Positions 1 through 11,615 of a stretch of DNA of 64,000 nt are shown here, piece after piece. Under the pieces are notes generated by a model. The model was not told where the DNA came from and did no database searches. It was given only the letters and a program-made list of their open reading frames with translations. This DNA is from Polydactylus sextarius (lineage: Eukaryota > Chordata > Actinopteri > Polynemidae), in contig CM028910.1 in the NCBI GenBank assembly GCA_016801845.1, positions 17,762,629-17,826,628 on the forward strand, read 5' to 3'. The translations under genes were made by a program, and so were the position numbers. Every line of letters begins with the position of its first letter. Positions within the stretch are counted from its first letter, which is position 1.

Positions 1-1229
1 AGCAAGGGCCGGGGCCCCGACATGACAAACAGGGTGTCAGTGAGGCTCCACGGGACCCATTAATATGCCGGTGGCAGACAGGGATCCTCACCTACGCGCG
101 CTTAATATTCCTGTATATTAAACAACCATAAATCAGAGGATATAAGCTCTGAGGGTTGTGTGTGTGTGTGATGTGTTTGAGTGTGTTAAGGGCTATGTGT
201 GGGTGTATGTGGAGAAATCGTGTGTGTAAAGGATGCGGACTGTGTGTGTATGTGTGCGTGTGCTTGCTTGTGTTGCTACATGTTTTAAATGGTGTGTGCA
301 GTGCAGACTGGATACTTTTGTGGAAGTGAAACAAGGTTTCGGTCGGGGCAGTTGGTGTGAATTTATGGGTGTGCATGTGCTCAAATGTGTGTATTTGCGT
401 GGACATGCCCTCAGACAGTAAGTCAGGGGAATTCAGAGTGGAGGACAACATCAGCCTTTTAGCCTCTCAGCCTGGATTTAGCCCCAAAGCCTCACTGCTA
501 ACCCACAATATCCCCTTACTCAGATCCTTTCACACTAACAGAATGAAGTTTATTCTCATGTATTCCAGTAGGATAAGATGGGATGTTTTTCTCCACATAT
601 TAATTTTCTTCTCATGCCTTACTGATTTCTCCCACTTCACATTTTTTTTCTTTTTTGGCCTGTACTTTTTGTGCTAAATCAAGTTTTCACTGCTGCATTT
701 TGCGGACAACTCCTGCCAATCAAACTGCACATGCAGTACTGTGGTGCTTTTATTTTTTCTTCATTTCTTGCATTTTCTGTTGATGAAGACTAAATTCGTG
801 TAGGTGGCTGTCTTTCTTGTGTGCGTGTTCAGCAGTGGTGGCTGCCACCGCTCTGCTAACTATTCAGTTTGTCTTGTTTATGCCGCGAGAACCACAAACA
901 TCAAACACGTCACATTCTTGGCACCACAGAAGAAGAACCACGGCAGTTTCAGTTTGTAACCAACACTCCACAAGCTTTTAAGACAGGGAAATTCAATTAC
1001 TCCTGTTACATATATTATGCATGAAAACATTTACAATCTAATACTTTATACTATTAAACTCAGCTAAACTGTTTCTTTGGTTGGACAAATTGTTTAACCC
1101 TTAAAAAAAGAGAAAGTTGCAGGTATAAAAACCTATACAACCCATTAATATCTCTCCACCTCACTCAAACACACACATTCATCTTCTCCCCCAACACACA
1201 CACATTCACTGTCCTCTCCCCCACCCCCT

Positions 1230-1545
1230 TTCATATTAATCTGTGTTACATGCATGCAAATCACCTTGTTTAATTACAGACAAAGAATCTGTGCATGTGA
1301 GTGTGTCTGTGTGTGTGGTGGGGAGAACGACAACCCCCCCCACCCACCCCTTATCTTGATATTCATGATGTGATACGGGTCCCTGGGTCCGATGCAGGCA
1401 AGAAGGCAGTCAGGGCCTAATTTTGTTTTCCCAGTAGGGCCAACTATTAGTTTCTCAGCTCATTAATTACGCTGTTGTGGAGAAATCATTAATAGTTAAA
1501 GTTGCCCTACAATAATGTATAATGGATACATTTGACGGGGCTCCC
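1230..1545. promoter_or_regulatory. candidate conserved non-coding element with octamer and TAATTA cores
   Basis: A unique-sequence block in otherwise simple-repeat-rich intron. It contains a perfect POU octamer ATGCAAAT at 1254-1261, TTTAATTACAG soon after, and a cluster of homeodomain-type cores (CATTAATTACG, TCATTAATAG) around 1460-1495. A short TG and C-rich run (1290-1350) interrupts it. The reading as an enhancer is inference from composition and motif density only; no cross-species alignment was possible. Confidence 0.25.
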
Positions 1546-2284
1546 GATTTCTTCTTTTTTTTTTCTTTGATATTTGATCAATTTTTTAACGGTCATGATA
1601 ATCCCAGACCCTGGTGAGTGGGCAGCAGAGTTGACCTCAAGCATGTTGGGAAATGATGTGTGTGTATGTGTGTGTAAAATTACTATGTATAAATTACATA
1701 CTATCTGAACAGTCAGGGGCTCTCCAGGGTGGCAGCGTCTGGTCCGCTTACTTCTCTCTGTGTGTGATCAGGACCAGTGTGCAATGTTTTCCACGTTACT
1801 CAGTGTGTGTTTTCTGTAGGAGTGTATAAGAGAGAGTCAGCATGTGGGTTTGTGTGTGTGTGTGTGTATGTGTGTGTCTACCCTTTTGGCTGCTCTCGCT
1901 CAGATCAGTGACAGACACTTTTGTGACGGAGGTCATTAAAATCACTCCCAAGGCAGCTCAGTGCGTGTGTGTTTTTTTGTAGGTTTCTCCCCCTCTTCAC
2001 TACCCCGAACTCTGACCCCCCACCCCCCACCCTGCATTCTCTACACTCCCTTTTCAATTTTCTTCCTCTGTTCTTTCATTCATCCATCAAGATGCCATGA
2101 GCTGGAGTGGACCCACACTGACTCACTATGTCTATCTGACTATTCACTGTGTACGAACAGGGCAAATCTATGTGCATGTATTTGCATATACAGTTAAATA
2201 TGCAGGTTTTTTTTCTTTCCTTCTAAAGATCAGGGCAAGGAGAGCTTGCTGCATACAATAAAAATAAGTCTATAATATTCTGCC

Positions 2285-2510
2285 GTATTGGTATTAGTGA
2301 ATGTTTTGCTGTTAAACTGCCTCCCAGACGTCCGTTAGCTTGTGGCACGCTGCGCTCGGCGAGTCTCGTCAGAGTAAGAGGTAATTAAGTATGAATAATT
2401 AACACTAGCACCCCCCCGACTGGGAGACAGCAGAACAGCTTCCCTATGGCAGCAGTCGGCCAGATCACACATGGCCCTCGTAGCAGTCCACTGTGTGCCC
2501 AGCGTGTTCA
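2285..2510. promoter_or_regulatory. candidate conserved non-coding element
   Basis: Unique mixed-composition sequence, locally GC-rich with several CpGs (around 2335-2370), followed by paired homeodomain-type cores (GGTAATTAAG, GAATAATTAAC at about 2380-2402). It stands out from the repeat-rich surroundings. The functional reading is inference. Confidence 0.2.
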
Positions 2511-3011
2511 TTAGAAATACCCATGGCACAGACTCGTTGTGATCCTCACCACAGGATGCCGCACTGAGGGGGGAGACGGGGGGGCATCGTGGGTATGTTT
2601 GGCTTCATCAGAAAAGAAGAAAAAAAAGAACCCCATTTTGCTTATTGTCCGTCTTTTCAGCCTAAAAAAAACTTTCCACTCATGAACAGCACAGCAACAT
2701 TTGAAGCTTTTACATACTGAATAATCAGAAAACATAATTAAATGTGTGTTTTGGAAAGAGAGCTTGATTCTTTTTTCCTTTTTGGTCTACGTATTTCCTG
2801 AGTGGTAGACAGAGATAGCCAGCTGTACAATGGTCATTTTAGCAGAGCATGGTAGAAGTTTGTGTCGCTGGTCAATGAGTAACAGGACTATCTGTTAGAC
2901 CTGTGGGGTTTAAGAGTCAACACATAATAGTCAAGTGTAATCACCACAGGGACACCTTTGCCCTACATACAAGTTACAAATAAGTTTGCTTCCGTAACAC
3001 CATGCAAATAT

Positions 3012-3066
3012 ACTGTACTATACTATACTATACTATAACATAACATGACATAACATAACATAAAGT

Positions 3067-3119
<53 letters not shown>
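3012..3119. repeat. compound microsatellite (ACTAT)n-(AACAT)n-(AT)16-(GT)9
   Basis: Four different simple-repeat motifs are adjacent: ACTAT units (about 3016-3035), AACAT/GACAT units (about 3035-3063), a pure (AT)16 tract at 3069-3100 and (GT)9 from 3101. The block ends about 210 bases before the hinge-exon acceptor, and an octamer ATGCAAAT (3002-3009) sits at its left edge. Adjacent AT and GT tracts suggest slippage mutation and possibly Z-DNA or cruciform structure. Confidence 0.95.
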
Positions 3120-3326
3120 GACTTATTGAATGTTATAGTCTTTTTAAATATAGAGAGTTTAGTTTTTTCAATCAAAGTCACTAAATTGTGCAACAAATTC
3201 ATTTGTGTCAAACAGAACCATTTTAACAAATTTTTAGCATTGACAAGAATGAATAATACAAACCACTGAATTATAGCATTAATTCTACCTTTTTTTTGTC
3301 TCCTTTTTCACTTGTCTGCCTGCCAG

Positions 3327-4033
3327 CTGTACGTGCAGACCGCATGCGTGGAGGTCGCAACAAGTTTGGGCCAATGTACAAACGTGACCGGGCCCTAAAG
3401 CAACAAAAGAAGGCGCTGATCCGGGCTAATGGCCTGAAGATCGAGGCTATGAGTCAGGTGATGCAGGCTGTGCCCACTGACCTCACCATCTCTTCAGCCA
3501 TCCAGAACATCCACTCAGCCGCCTCCAAGGGCCTTCCGCTGAGCCACCACGCTGGGCACCACACTGGTCACCACCACCATCACCACCATCACGCCACTGC
3601 CCTGCCCCCCACAGACTACGACCGCAGCCCATTTGTCACGTCTCCGGTCAGCATGGCGATGCCGCCACATGCCGGCAGCCTACAGGGCTACCAGGCAGCC
3701 TATGGACACTTCCAGGGCACACGCACCATCAAATCTGAGTACCCAGACCCGTACACCAGCTCGCCAGAGTCCATCATGGGCTACGCCTATGTAGATGCTT
3801 ACCAGTCAGGCTCACCGCCCAGCTTCCCCCACCTGATTGTAGAGCTGTTAAAGTGTGAACCGGATGAACCACAGGTTCAGGCCAAGATCCTGGCCTATCT
3901 GCAGCAGGAGCAGGCCAGTCGAGGCAAGCATGAGAAGCTCAACACCTTCGGCCTAATGTGTAAGATGGCCGACCAGACACTCTTCTCCATCGTGGAGTGG
4001 GCACGCAGCAGCATCTTCTTCCGTGAACTCAAG
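3327..4033 (+). CDS. nr5a2: nr5a2 coding exon: Ftz-F1 box, hinge and start of ligand-binding domain
   Basis: NR5A2 is a nuclear receptor that binds YCAAGGYCA as a monomer and regulates bile-acid, steroid, pluripotency and pancreatic genes. This 707-base exon gives two bases of an alanine codon plus 235 residues. Residues 1-30 are the basic Ftz-F1 box (RMRGGRNKFGPMYKRDRALK), which contacts DNA beside the zinc fingers. Residues 31-165 are the hinge, including ISSAIQNIHSA, a histidine-rich insert (73-88) and the NR5A2-typical PPTDYDRSPFVTSP. IKSE at 134-137 (Lys codon 3731-3733) fits the sumoylation consensus. From residue 166 the ligand-binding domain starts (PHLIVELLKCEPDEPQ) and reaches helix 3 (MADQTLFSIVEWARSSIFF). 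The acceptor is TGCCAG and the donor AAG|GTAGGT, phase 0. NR5A1/SF-1 differs throughout the hinge, so the NR5A2 call is firm. Reading through the donor adds nine residues and then a stop. Confidence 0.97.
3545..3592 (+). repeat. nr5a2: histidine-rich hinge insertion (in-frame CAY repeat)
   Basis: Within the hinge, 16 codons read HHAGHHTG followed by eight consecutive histidines (His8 at 3569-3592). Codons are mixed CAC and CAT. Human NR5A2, as I recall it, passes directly from LPLNH to AALPPTDYD here, so this is an expansion relative to mammals. It lies between the SAIQNIHSA and DYDRSPFV blocks, both intact, so the frame and flanking function are kept. Its role is unknown; length polymorphism is plausible. 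Confidence 0.9.
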
Positions 4034-5156
4034 GTAGGTGGTCATTGTCTGTGTATGAACTAATAGAAATATTTTTTCGTGATTTGACCATCATTCCTAT
4101 CAGTTATGAGAGCATACTAGTGTTTAAGCTTTTCCTATTCTACTTGAAGTAACTCTGCAGGCCGTTAATAAATGATCCTGCACTTTGTTTCAATATTAAA
4201 TCTTTCATCGCGCTGTCATCTATAATTGACAGTACTTTACACAGTTCAGGAACATCATCTCTTCAATCCTTTATCTTCAACAGACCTTTAATCTTTCCCT
4301 TTTTATGCATGAGATCAACAATAATGCAGAGAGCACAAGACAGTGGGAGGAGGGGTGGTTAGAGGAAGCCTGCTTGTAGCTGCCACTGCTGTCTGTCCTG
4401 CCGCCTGATCAAAATTCAGCAGCCAGCAATATTTAAGTATATGACACATTTTGGCTATGGGTTGTGAAAACTTCAACATCGGGCTTGAGGCACTTTACAT
4501 ACTAACAGGGTCCTAGTCTGAGAGTTTTATGTGAACTGAATACTGCCTATGTCTTCTTTAAATATGCAGTTAAATTAAGATTGTTGTAAGGTATATATAA
4601 TTCACCAAATTTATTGAAACAACAGCACATGAGCGTGTTTACCACTGTGTGCTCTTTGACAACTGACCAGTAGTAGCTGTCCACCAATACCTCACTGTAG
4701 AAAATTCACACTTGTTCATAGAGGACCCCAGGGGACAGTTCCTGTGTGTGTTTGTTCACTTGCAGCCTTATTTGTGCTGAATGAGGGTTAATATTTGGAG
4801 CGACATGAAAGGCGTTTGATTAGCCCGTGCCTCACCTGCTTTTCCTCCCGTTGTCTAAATCCTTTGTCTGTTTGTTTCACATCACATCGCCTAAAGGCTC
4901 AGCTGCATATTCATGGGTCCTGAGCCTGCAAAAAAAAAAAAATCCCTCCAAATATTTAATATTATTTTGTTTTCAAAGGGGGGGAAATAACAAACGAAAT
5001 AAATGTAATATTAAACACTGCGCCAATTACAACATAGACAAGAGTCCTTGAAAACACATGTTGACATTTAGCACACGCCGTGTCCCCACTATTGACATTT
5101 TTGAGATCTGTATTTGCATTCAGCTGGAGTGAGCAGTATATACTCTTACTCTTTCT

Positions 5157-5196
5157 CACACACACACACACGCACACACACACACACACACACACA
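5157..5196. repeat. (CA)n microsatellite
   Basis: Nearly pure CA dinucleotide over 40 bases with one CG interruption. Confidence 0.95.
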
Positions 5197-6389
5197 GGCC
5201 CATCGTAGGGTGTGGCCACAGCTAATAATTGTTTGTGGTTTGCCCATTAACTTTGAATGATCATTTTTGCTGCACTGCGAAGCCTCTCTATTTCTCACAC
5301 CCTCATCCTAATTCAATTATCTCACCCACTTGTATTTGTCACTGCCTGATTTGCTGCTGAATGAGCTGTCATTATGTGTGCCTAATGACAATGCATATTA
5401 GTGGACCGTAATAGTAATTGAGCTGGATCCCTGTTACAAAGGTACAAAATGACCTGGGCTCTGTGTGAGAGAACCCCCACCCTTTACCTCTCCTACTCCT
5501 GCCACACACCCCTTTTGGTTTAGGTGAGGTGGGGGCATATTTCACTTAAGTGAGGGGGATAATTGAATTGAACCCCCACACCTCCATCACCACCCCACCC
5601 CCACTTTTGCCTGCTCTCTTTTTAAAGACTGAAAAAAACAAAAAACAATAATGTGCTATCTGTGGCTTTGACAGTTTTTTCCCACACAACACACAATTTT
5701 CTCTTCTCCCACGACACTGTTTAGTGTCGCTAATGGTGACGATAAACAAACCATGAGGTGGCCAAACTCTTTCAATCATCTAATGATAGTAACACAAATT
5801 TACTTGCATTTTGAACACAACAAAATATAGTTGCGTGTTTTTTTCCAACCGAGCTTTCCTATTTTAATTTGTTCTTTATTGTGTGTGCTGTGTAGTTTGG
5901 ACATAATTGTATTATTATTCTGTTGTGGTGATAACGTATGCGTTTCCCTCTGTAGTTTAACACCAGTGACCTCTGTCCTCTCCATGTTATCTACCTGAGA
6001 ATATGTCTTCTGTCTGCGTTTGTCTGTTGTCTGTTCATACACAGGGATACATGGCTGCTAATGGTCTCATGCTGCTCTGGCATAACAAACATTGCTATTG
6101 TTTAGTAATTAATATCCGCACATGAAAAAATGTAAACACTTCTCCTACTGTGAGGCGCTTCAGATAAAAATACCTTCAACAAACAGTCCCTTTGTCTTAA
6201 ATAATGATTGGTAGTTCAGTTAAAGATATCTTATTTTAAATCCATCTGACCTTTAACATCTACTGTTAATATAGATCTGACTGTTAGATGCAAGTAGAGC
6301 CTGGAACCAGAAAGACAGGAAACGGAGTAGAATTAAAAGTTTGTCACAGGACTAGTGCAGCACTGTAGGAAGCTATAAATACACTTTCA

Positions 6390-6423
<34 letters not shown>

Positions 6424-6441
6424 ACACAGACACACACACAC
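6390..6441. repeat. (CT)n-(CA)n compound microsatellite
   Basis: CT units with one TTT interruption (6390-6423) run directly into imperfect CA units (6423-6441). Confidence 0.95.
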
Positions 6442-7227
6442 GTACCGACATTAAGACACAGACACGGCTCACACATAACGCACAGCCCCTCTCACTATTA
6501 TTAGCTCTGTAAGAACAAAAGAATTTCTCTGGTAATAGAGCCAAGCTGAGAGTGTGTATGCCAGGCCTCTGCCAAAAAAAGTGTTTAAAGATTTAGTTTC
6601 CATAAGTTGGCTTCGGACACAGGACTCATAAATATTTAGCCATTAGGAGGACCTTCTAAAGAGCACTCCCCATTCTTCTCCAGCGCAGCACGCTGCCTCT
6701 CTCTTTCTCCCCCTCTCTTTCTGGGAATGAGGCATGACGTGAGGGACGTTTATTTCTAACACCTTAGATCCGAGAAGTCGGGACGGGTGCTTCCCGCCAA
6801 CATACTTCAGTTTGATTGGTTTAACACATCGACAATTAGAGAAAGGCAGATCTGGTGCACTGGTTTTGAGATCAGTGAAAAAAAAAAGTGGCGTGACGGG
6901 AGAAAGTTTTGGCAGGGTTGAAGGCGTGAACACTTGCGTGAGGTTTTTTTTTTTTTTTTATAAAACTTAAAATGAGTTGAGGACAGGTGCACATGTGGAT
7001 GTGTGTGTTAAAAGTCTTATGTCTGTTATATATGGTCACACATACAGAATGCATTTATTTAGGATGTTTTTAATCTGTGTGCAACAAAAAATAATTATGA
7101 TATTTAAAATTTTCACATGTATGAAGTGTTTGGTTTGTTTTTTTTTTTAATCAAAAGATTTGATCGCCGTTCATGTGTAGACAAAGTTTAATGAGCCTTG
7201 GCTCAACTCAGTACTGTTACTATTTTA

Positions 7228-7228
<1 letters not shown>

Positions 7229-7274
<46 letters not shown>
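7229..7274. repeat. (GT)8-(AT)15 compound microsatellite
   Basis: A pure GT run (7229-7244) passes without a break into a pure AT run to 7274, the same arrangement as at 3069-3118 but in the opposite order. Confidence 0.95.
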
Positions 7275-7278
<4 letters not shown>

Positions 7279-9519
7279 GACAGAGCCATACATCATTCCT
7301 GAGTCTACATTTTTGCAGAAAGCTGTTATAAATCTGATTGAGTGTGCGCTGCAGGAAATGCTATACAAGTGGAGATAGCAGTGTATTTTTCACATAGAGT
7401 TTCTGGGAATATGCAGTGCCAGGTATATTGGTGGTTGATAATTCTATCTGAGTGCTTGTCAGTTCGTGAGCATATTCCAGTGTCGTTGTATAGTGAGCGC
7501 TAAAGGGGAGGAAACACATGTGTTTGTCTCTCACTGACATTTGCTAGCACAGCTAACACAGGGCTGGTACGCCGACACCCCTCCCATCCCCTGTTCTCTT
7601 CTGTCCTGCCATGAACCCCTCCACCCTCCCTGGTGCCAACCACCAACCAGACAGCTTTGTGAGTGCTAAAGGACAAACACACTACAAAAAAAAAAAACAT
7701 TTTAACAACCTTTAAAGAAAGCTGCCGGCAATGTTTGGAGGTGGTTCCTCTAATGACGACAGGCTCAGTGAGGATGGGTTTTTTCTACATTTAAGACAAG
7801 AATAGAAAACCAGTTATTGTTAAGTACTGCATGTAGTGCATGTGAGTTGGCTGACTTAAGCAGAAACAGAACAGAAGGAAAGTGGAGACAACTATTTCAC
7901 AACATAAACAAATAAATGAATGAACCGAATGGCATGAATTAATTTCGCGGAGTAGAAATTCAACCAAATTCAACCTATGACATCAAACCAGCCACTGTCT
8001 GATGCATCAAAATTAATTCTAAATTAAAATGTAAAAGAATCTTAAGGAAAATATACATATACTTAGGCACAGATAAAAAGAAAAACAAACATCCAAATCT
8101 CTTCAAAACAAAAAAATGCATAACAAGAAAAAAAAACCTCTATGTAGTTTTGGAGAGCACAAAATTACATTAATCTAAGAAACTTTTAAAAAATGTGGGA
8201 AAAAAAATAACTGTCACGCCATCTTTGTGAAGACTGTGAACAGACGGCTCTTAAAAACAGGTCTTCTAATGTTCCTGTTTGTGTTGCTGAGCATGAGGGT
8301 GGACATCACATGATTATGACTTTGTGTGTGCGTGTGTGTGAGAGTGACTCACACTATAGCTGGTCCAGTGCTACCCTCTCCTCCATTGTTCCAGCGTTGG
8401 GATGGCTGGCCTGACTCCCACCACAAACACAATGGGAGGGAGAATTTAGCAGGGCGATCGGGACTATTGATGATTCATATGTTTATATCTCACCTTCCTA
8501 ACTCTACTCCCTTTTCACCACAGCCATCACACCCCCACCCCTTTCCTCTCTACACCCTTTAATAAAAAGGATGTGTGTCTGGTGTTGAGACAGTGAGCAC
8601 TTTTGTGTGCCTTGTCAACACACAACATACAGAGACTAATAATGTAAAGGAAAACACCATGTCAGAGATTATTTGCTTAAATAGCTGTATGAATGCTGCT
8701 ATTCAGGTGAGATAATATACCTTTGGATATGTTAAACCATTCAATATAAAAGAGTTGTTTTCTGATAAATCCTCTTATTTTTTGCTGTACACCCTTTAAC
8801 TTTATTCCTAGATAGGTACTACATTTCCTACAATGCCTTTTAACAACATTCAGGAAAGAGATAGGATCTTGTTGGATTCAATCAGACACGGACGTGACGG
8901 ACAAGGGCAGCTCACGCCAAAACATAAAACAGGAGCAGCGTTTGTGAGACGCAGCTCTGTGGCACTGACATGGGAATAGCCACTAAAAATCAAAGTGCTG
9001 CCTCAAAAATGACTCCAGAAGTGGAGCCCATTTGGTCCTAAGAGGCCCAAAGCAGTTACAAAGGCAAAGTATTGTCCTCTTCTCGTTCCCAACAGCAGCT
9101 ATAACACAATAGCATGTGACTCAGAACTAGAGGTTGTTACATGCTGAAGGTGACGTCTCTATTTTAAAGAGGATATTATTGTTTCGAATCTGTCTAGAGC
9201 AAAATGCTGTGTAACTTTATACGTATATTTAGTCCGTCCACCTGATAAAAGTGGAGCAGAAAGGAAAATACCCGTGACATTTTGAAATGTGGCTTTACTG
9301 TTTATTTTAGTCATCTAGGGACAGGTTTTTGGGGGGATCCAGACAGGTTTTTCTGCTTCTCTGTCTCTTTCCTCTTTTTTTCAGTTTTGTCTCTCTGCAT
9401 GTAGCGGGAATGGCAAAAGCAGAACTGGGGGCCATTAAGTTGAGGAGGAACTGTATTAGAAGTCTTGTTCCCTGGGAAAGCTCCCAGCTGAGATGGGACA
9501 GCCATATTGGATAAACAGA

Positions 9520-9720
9520 TGGCCGGGAAGAGGAAAGGACAGGCGAGGAAAACAGAGGTGAAACAAAGAGGGGAGATGAGAGAGGAGACGAGTAGGGGAG
9601 GAATGTGGAGGGAGCAGAGCAGAGGGAAGGAAAGGAGAGGAGAGGAATTAACAAAGAGGTAAGAGAGAGAAAAAATTAAAAGTGATGGAGTGATGAAGGA
9701 GGAGAGGAGATGTTTAAAGA
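9520..9720. repeat. polypurine (GA-rich) tract, purines on the sense strand
   Basis: About 200 bases of mostly A and G with few pyrimidines, built from irregular GAGGA/GGAGA/AGAGA units. The antisense strand reads as serine/leucine/proline-rich open frames, which are composition artefacts. Such asymmetric tracts can form triplex (H-DNA) or R-loops; that is inference. Confidence 0.85.
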
Positions 9721-10553
9721 TGTTTTTCAAATTCAAATTGTCAAAACATGTAGCAAAGCTGCTGAATTTCTATTAGATGTTTATGCCTTCTAAAGGGTCT
9801 TTTCTGGATATTTTTTAAAATATATATTTTTCATATTTTTGTTACTTTTCAGAACAATATGAATAGCATAAGTCACAAACTAAAATGTTGAGTTTTTTTC
9901 AATTTTCATTATATTGTTTTATAAATTAGAAGTAATAACATAATTATAATTATAATAGGAAGTAGAATTATTTGCTGTCAGTTTATTTGACCTCTCTAAG
10001 CAGCAGCACGTCAGTCAATCACACACTATGACAGATGCCCAGGGTGGAGCAGTAGGAGGAGGAGGGAGGTGATGTTCACATCTCACACCTGAATATTTTC
10101 CACTTATAGATTTACCTGAGTGAATAATGTAGGGTTCTCTGATGCTCCCCTCAATGCCCCTCTGCATAATTTCACCCCCTCCTTACCTTCTCACCATCTA
10201 CATCCATAAATATTACATGAATTTTCTTTGGTGAAATTATCCTTACACCATCCACTCGACCATTTCAGACTGGAGGGGTCTACAGTCTTAGTTATCGTCC
10301 TTCCACAAACACACACACAAACACACCTTTTTACAGGACCTATCCAGGAGCAGTTTAATTTTCAAGGTGCAACCAAGTGTGTGTGTGTGTGTGTGTGTGT
10401 TGGGAAGGGAGGGGTGTATTACTCCTGCCCAGCTTTGACCGTTGATTGCACCTTTTCTTTTTTTTCCTTCACACCCCATAACTAAGTGGAAATTAATAAG
10501 CCGTTTTAGGCGTGATCCGTGATCCCTGGGAAGTGGTATATCTATACTGGCCT

Positions 10554-10599
10554 ACACACACACATATATATACACACACACACACAAACAAACAAAAAT

Positions 10600-10630
<31 letters not shown>
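10554..10630. repeat. (CA)n/(TA)n compound microsatellite
   Basis: CA units, a short TA run (10564-10572), CA, then CAAA units (about 10585-10600) and a final CA tract to 10630. Confidence 0.95.
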
Positions 10631-10632
<2 letters not shown>

Positions 10633-10672
10633 TTTTGAACCTGAAGCTGCAGTGTCTTGTCACAGAGGTCAA

Positions 10673-10745
10673 CCCCCCCACCCCTCATACAACCCCCCCA
10701 GCCCCTCAGCCCCCCATCCCCCCTCCACCACCACCCCCACCTCCC
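10673..10745. repeat. C-rich tract with G-quadruplex potential on the minus strand
   Basis: At least six runs of four or more C in about 70 bases. On the minus strand the G-runs are separated by short loops, which fits the G-quadruplex pattern; the + strand could form an i-motif. It directly follows the CA tract at 10554-10630. Confidence 0.8.
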
Positions 10746-10917
10746 TGAACTCCAATCCTGACAAACTGCAAGCATGATGGGGTGGCGGCCGCACGCAGTT
10801 TGCAAAGATTTGTAACTGTGTCCCTGGTCCATTGCATTTGAATTATTCTGCTGGTTGTGATGCACCCTCACACATACACACACTCATACTATGCTTGCTT
10901 TACATTAGCTGGAGAAA

Positions 10918-11455
10918 AAAAAGAATGTGTAGAGAAGGACACAGAGAGAGTGAGGAAGAGGGATGTAGAGAAGGAGACAGGGAGTTTAAATGAGTTACAG
11001 AGGGAGAAAGAGAGAGAGAGAGAGAGCAGAGCGGAGACTGTGACATGAGATTGAAAATGAGCAGCAGAGAGGGGAAGAAAGACAGAGTGAATGATTTAAA
11101 GTGAGAAAAGACCTGGTGACCATGAGAGAAAGAGAGGACAGACATCAGAGATGGAGTTAGAGCCAGAGAGAGATATCGGGAACAAAGATGGAGAGAGGGA
11201 GAAAAAAGTTGACTCTGAGAGATAAAGAGAGCCAACGAGAGACAGAAAGAGAGAGGGAGAGAGAGAGAGAGAGAGGATATAATGAAGGACAGCCAGAGAA
11301 GGACAGAAAGAGGGAAATGAGGAAGAGAAGAGGGTGAGGGGGGTTAAATGGGAAGATGAACAAGGGGCTGTAAGAGGCAGCGACCAAGGGCAAGAGGAGG
11401 AGGAGGAGAGGGGCATGGTGAAGGACAACAGGGGAGGGTGAAAAGAGGACCGGTA
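10918..11455. repeat. long polypurine (GA-rich) tract
   Basis: About 540 bases dominated by A and G on the sense strand, with pure (GA)n cores near 11009-11027 and 11255-11276. Antisense open frames of up to 163 codons across it are low-complexity S/L/P strings and not proteins. This is the longest strand-asymmetric block in the window. Confidence 0.9.
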
Positions 11456-11462
11456 GGTTGGC

Positions 11463-11491
11463 GGGGTGGGGTGGAGGGGGTGTAAGGGGGG
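11463..11491 (+). other. strong G-quadruplex motif on the sense strand
   Basis: Four G-runs of 4, 4, 5 and 6 bases are separated by loops of 1 (T), 4 (TGGA) and 5 (TGTAA) bases, which satisfies the usual G3+N1-7 rule. It lies at the end of the polypurine tract and just before the unique block at 11505-11615. Being on the sense strand, it would also be present in the pre-mRNA. Confidence 0.85.
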
Positions 11492-11504
11492 AACAGGTGG
11501 AAGG

Positions 11505-11615
11505 TTAATGGGCCTGGAGCGGATCCACCAGACGCTCTTGGGCTTGATATATGGGCCCGGGGCCTGGCGCGGGGCGTAGGCTTTCAAAGATATATTATTT
11601 CATTTGAGGAGTAGC
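11505..11615. promoter_or_regulatory. candidate conserved block inside the low-complexity region
   Basis: A non-repetitive, GC-balanced stretch lies between G-rich and C-rich tracts, with GGCCTGGAGCGGATCCACCA at its start and TTCAAAGATATATTATTTCA at its end. Survival of unique sequence here could mean selection. No function is assigned. Confidence 0.2.

Larger units (their letters stand above)
1..3326 (+). other. nr5a2: nr5a2 intron (3' part) upstream of hinge exon
   Basis: Non-coding sequence that ends in a consensus acceptor (pyrimidine run, then TGCCAG) at 3326. The upstream exon, expected to encode the second zinc finger, is not in the window, so the intron is open on its 5' side. It is phase 1: one base of an alanine codon lies upstream and two lie downstream. 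It holds TG-rich degenerate repeat at about 155-420, a near-duplicated CA/pyrimidine unit at 1166-1224, unique AT-rich blocks at 1230-1545 and 2285-2510 listed separately, and a compound microsatellite at 3012-3119. Open reading frames here are short and unlike any family I recognise. Confidence 0.85.
4034..9309 (+). other. nr5a2: nr5a2 intron after hinge exon, first part
   Basis: First quarter of a 21.5-kb phase-0 intron that opens with the donor GTAGGT. It holds simple repeats: poly(A) near 4930, CA at 5157-5196, CT/CA at 6390-6441, poly(T) near 6946 and GT/AT at 7229-7274. The remainder is AT-rich unique sequence. I see no exon-like segment with acceptor, donor and a recognisable protein match. 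Confidence 0.85.

Noticed and set aside
3296..3326. Upstream 10-codon start of the hinge exon frame
   Set aside because: The codons read through the pyrimidine tract and acceptor; conserved protein begins at the AG at 3325-3326.
4034..4063. C-terminal extension VGGHCLCMN of the hinge exon
   Set aside because: It reads through a consensus donor (AAG|GTAGGT) and the next exon continues the conserved domain in phase; it is intron.
11096..11587. 163-codon minus-strand open frame
   Set aside because: It is the complement of the GA-rich tract; the product is S/L/P low complexity.
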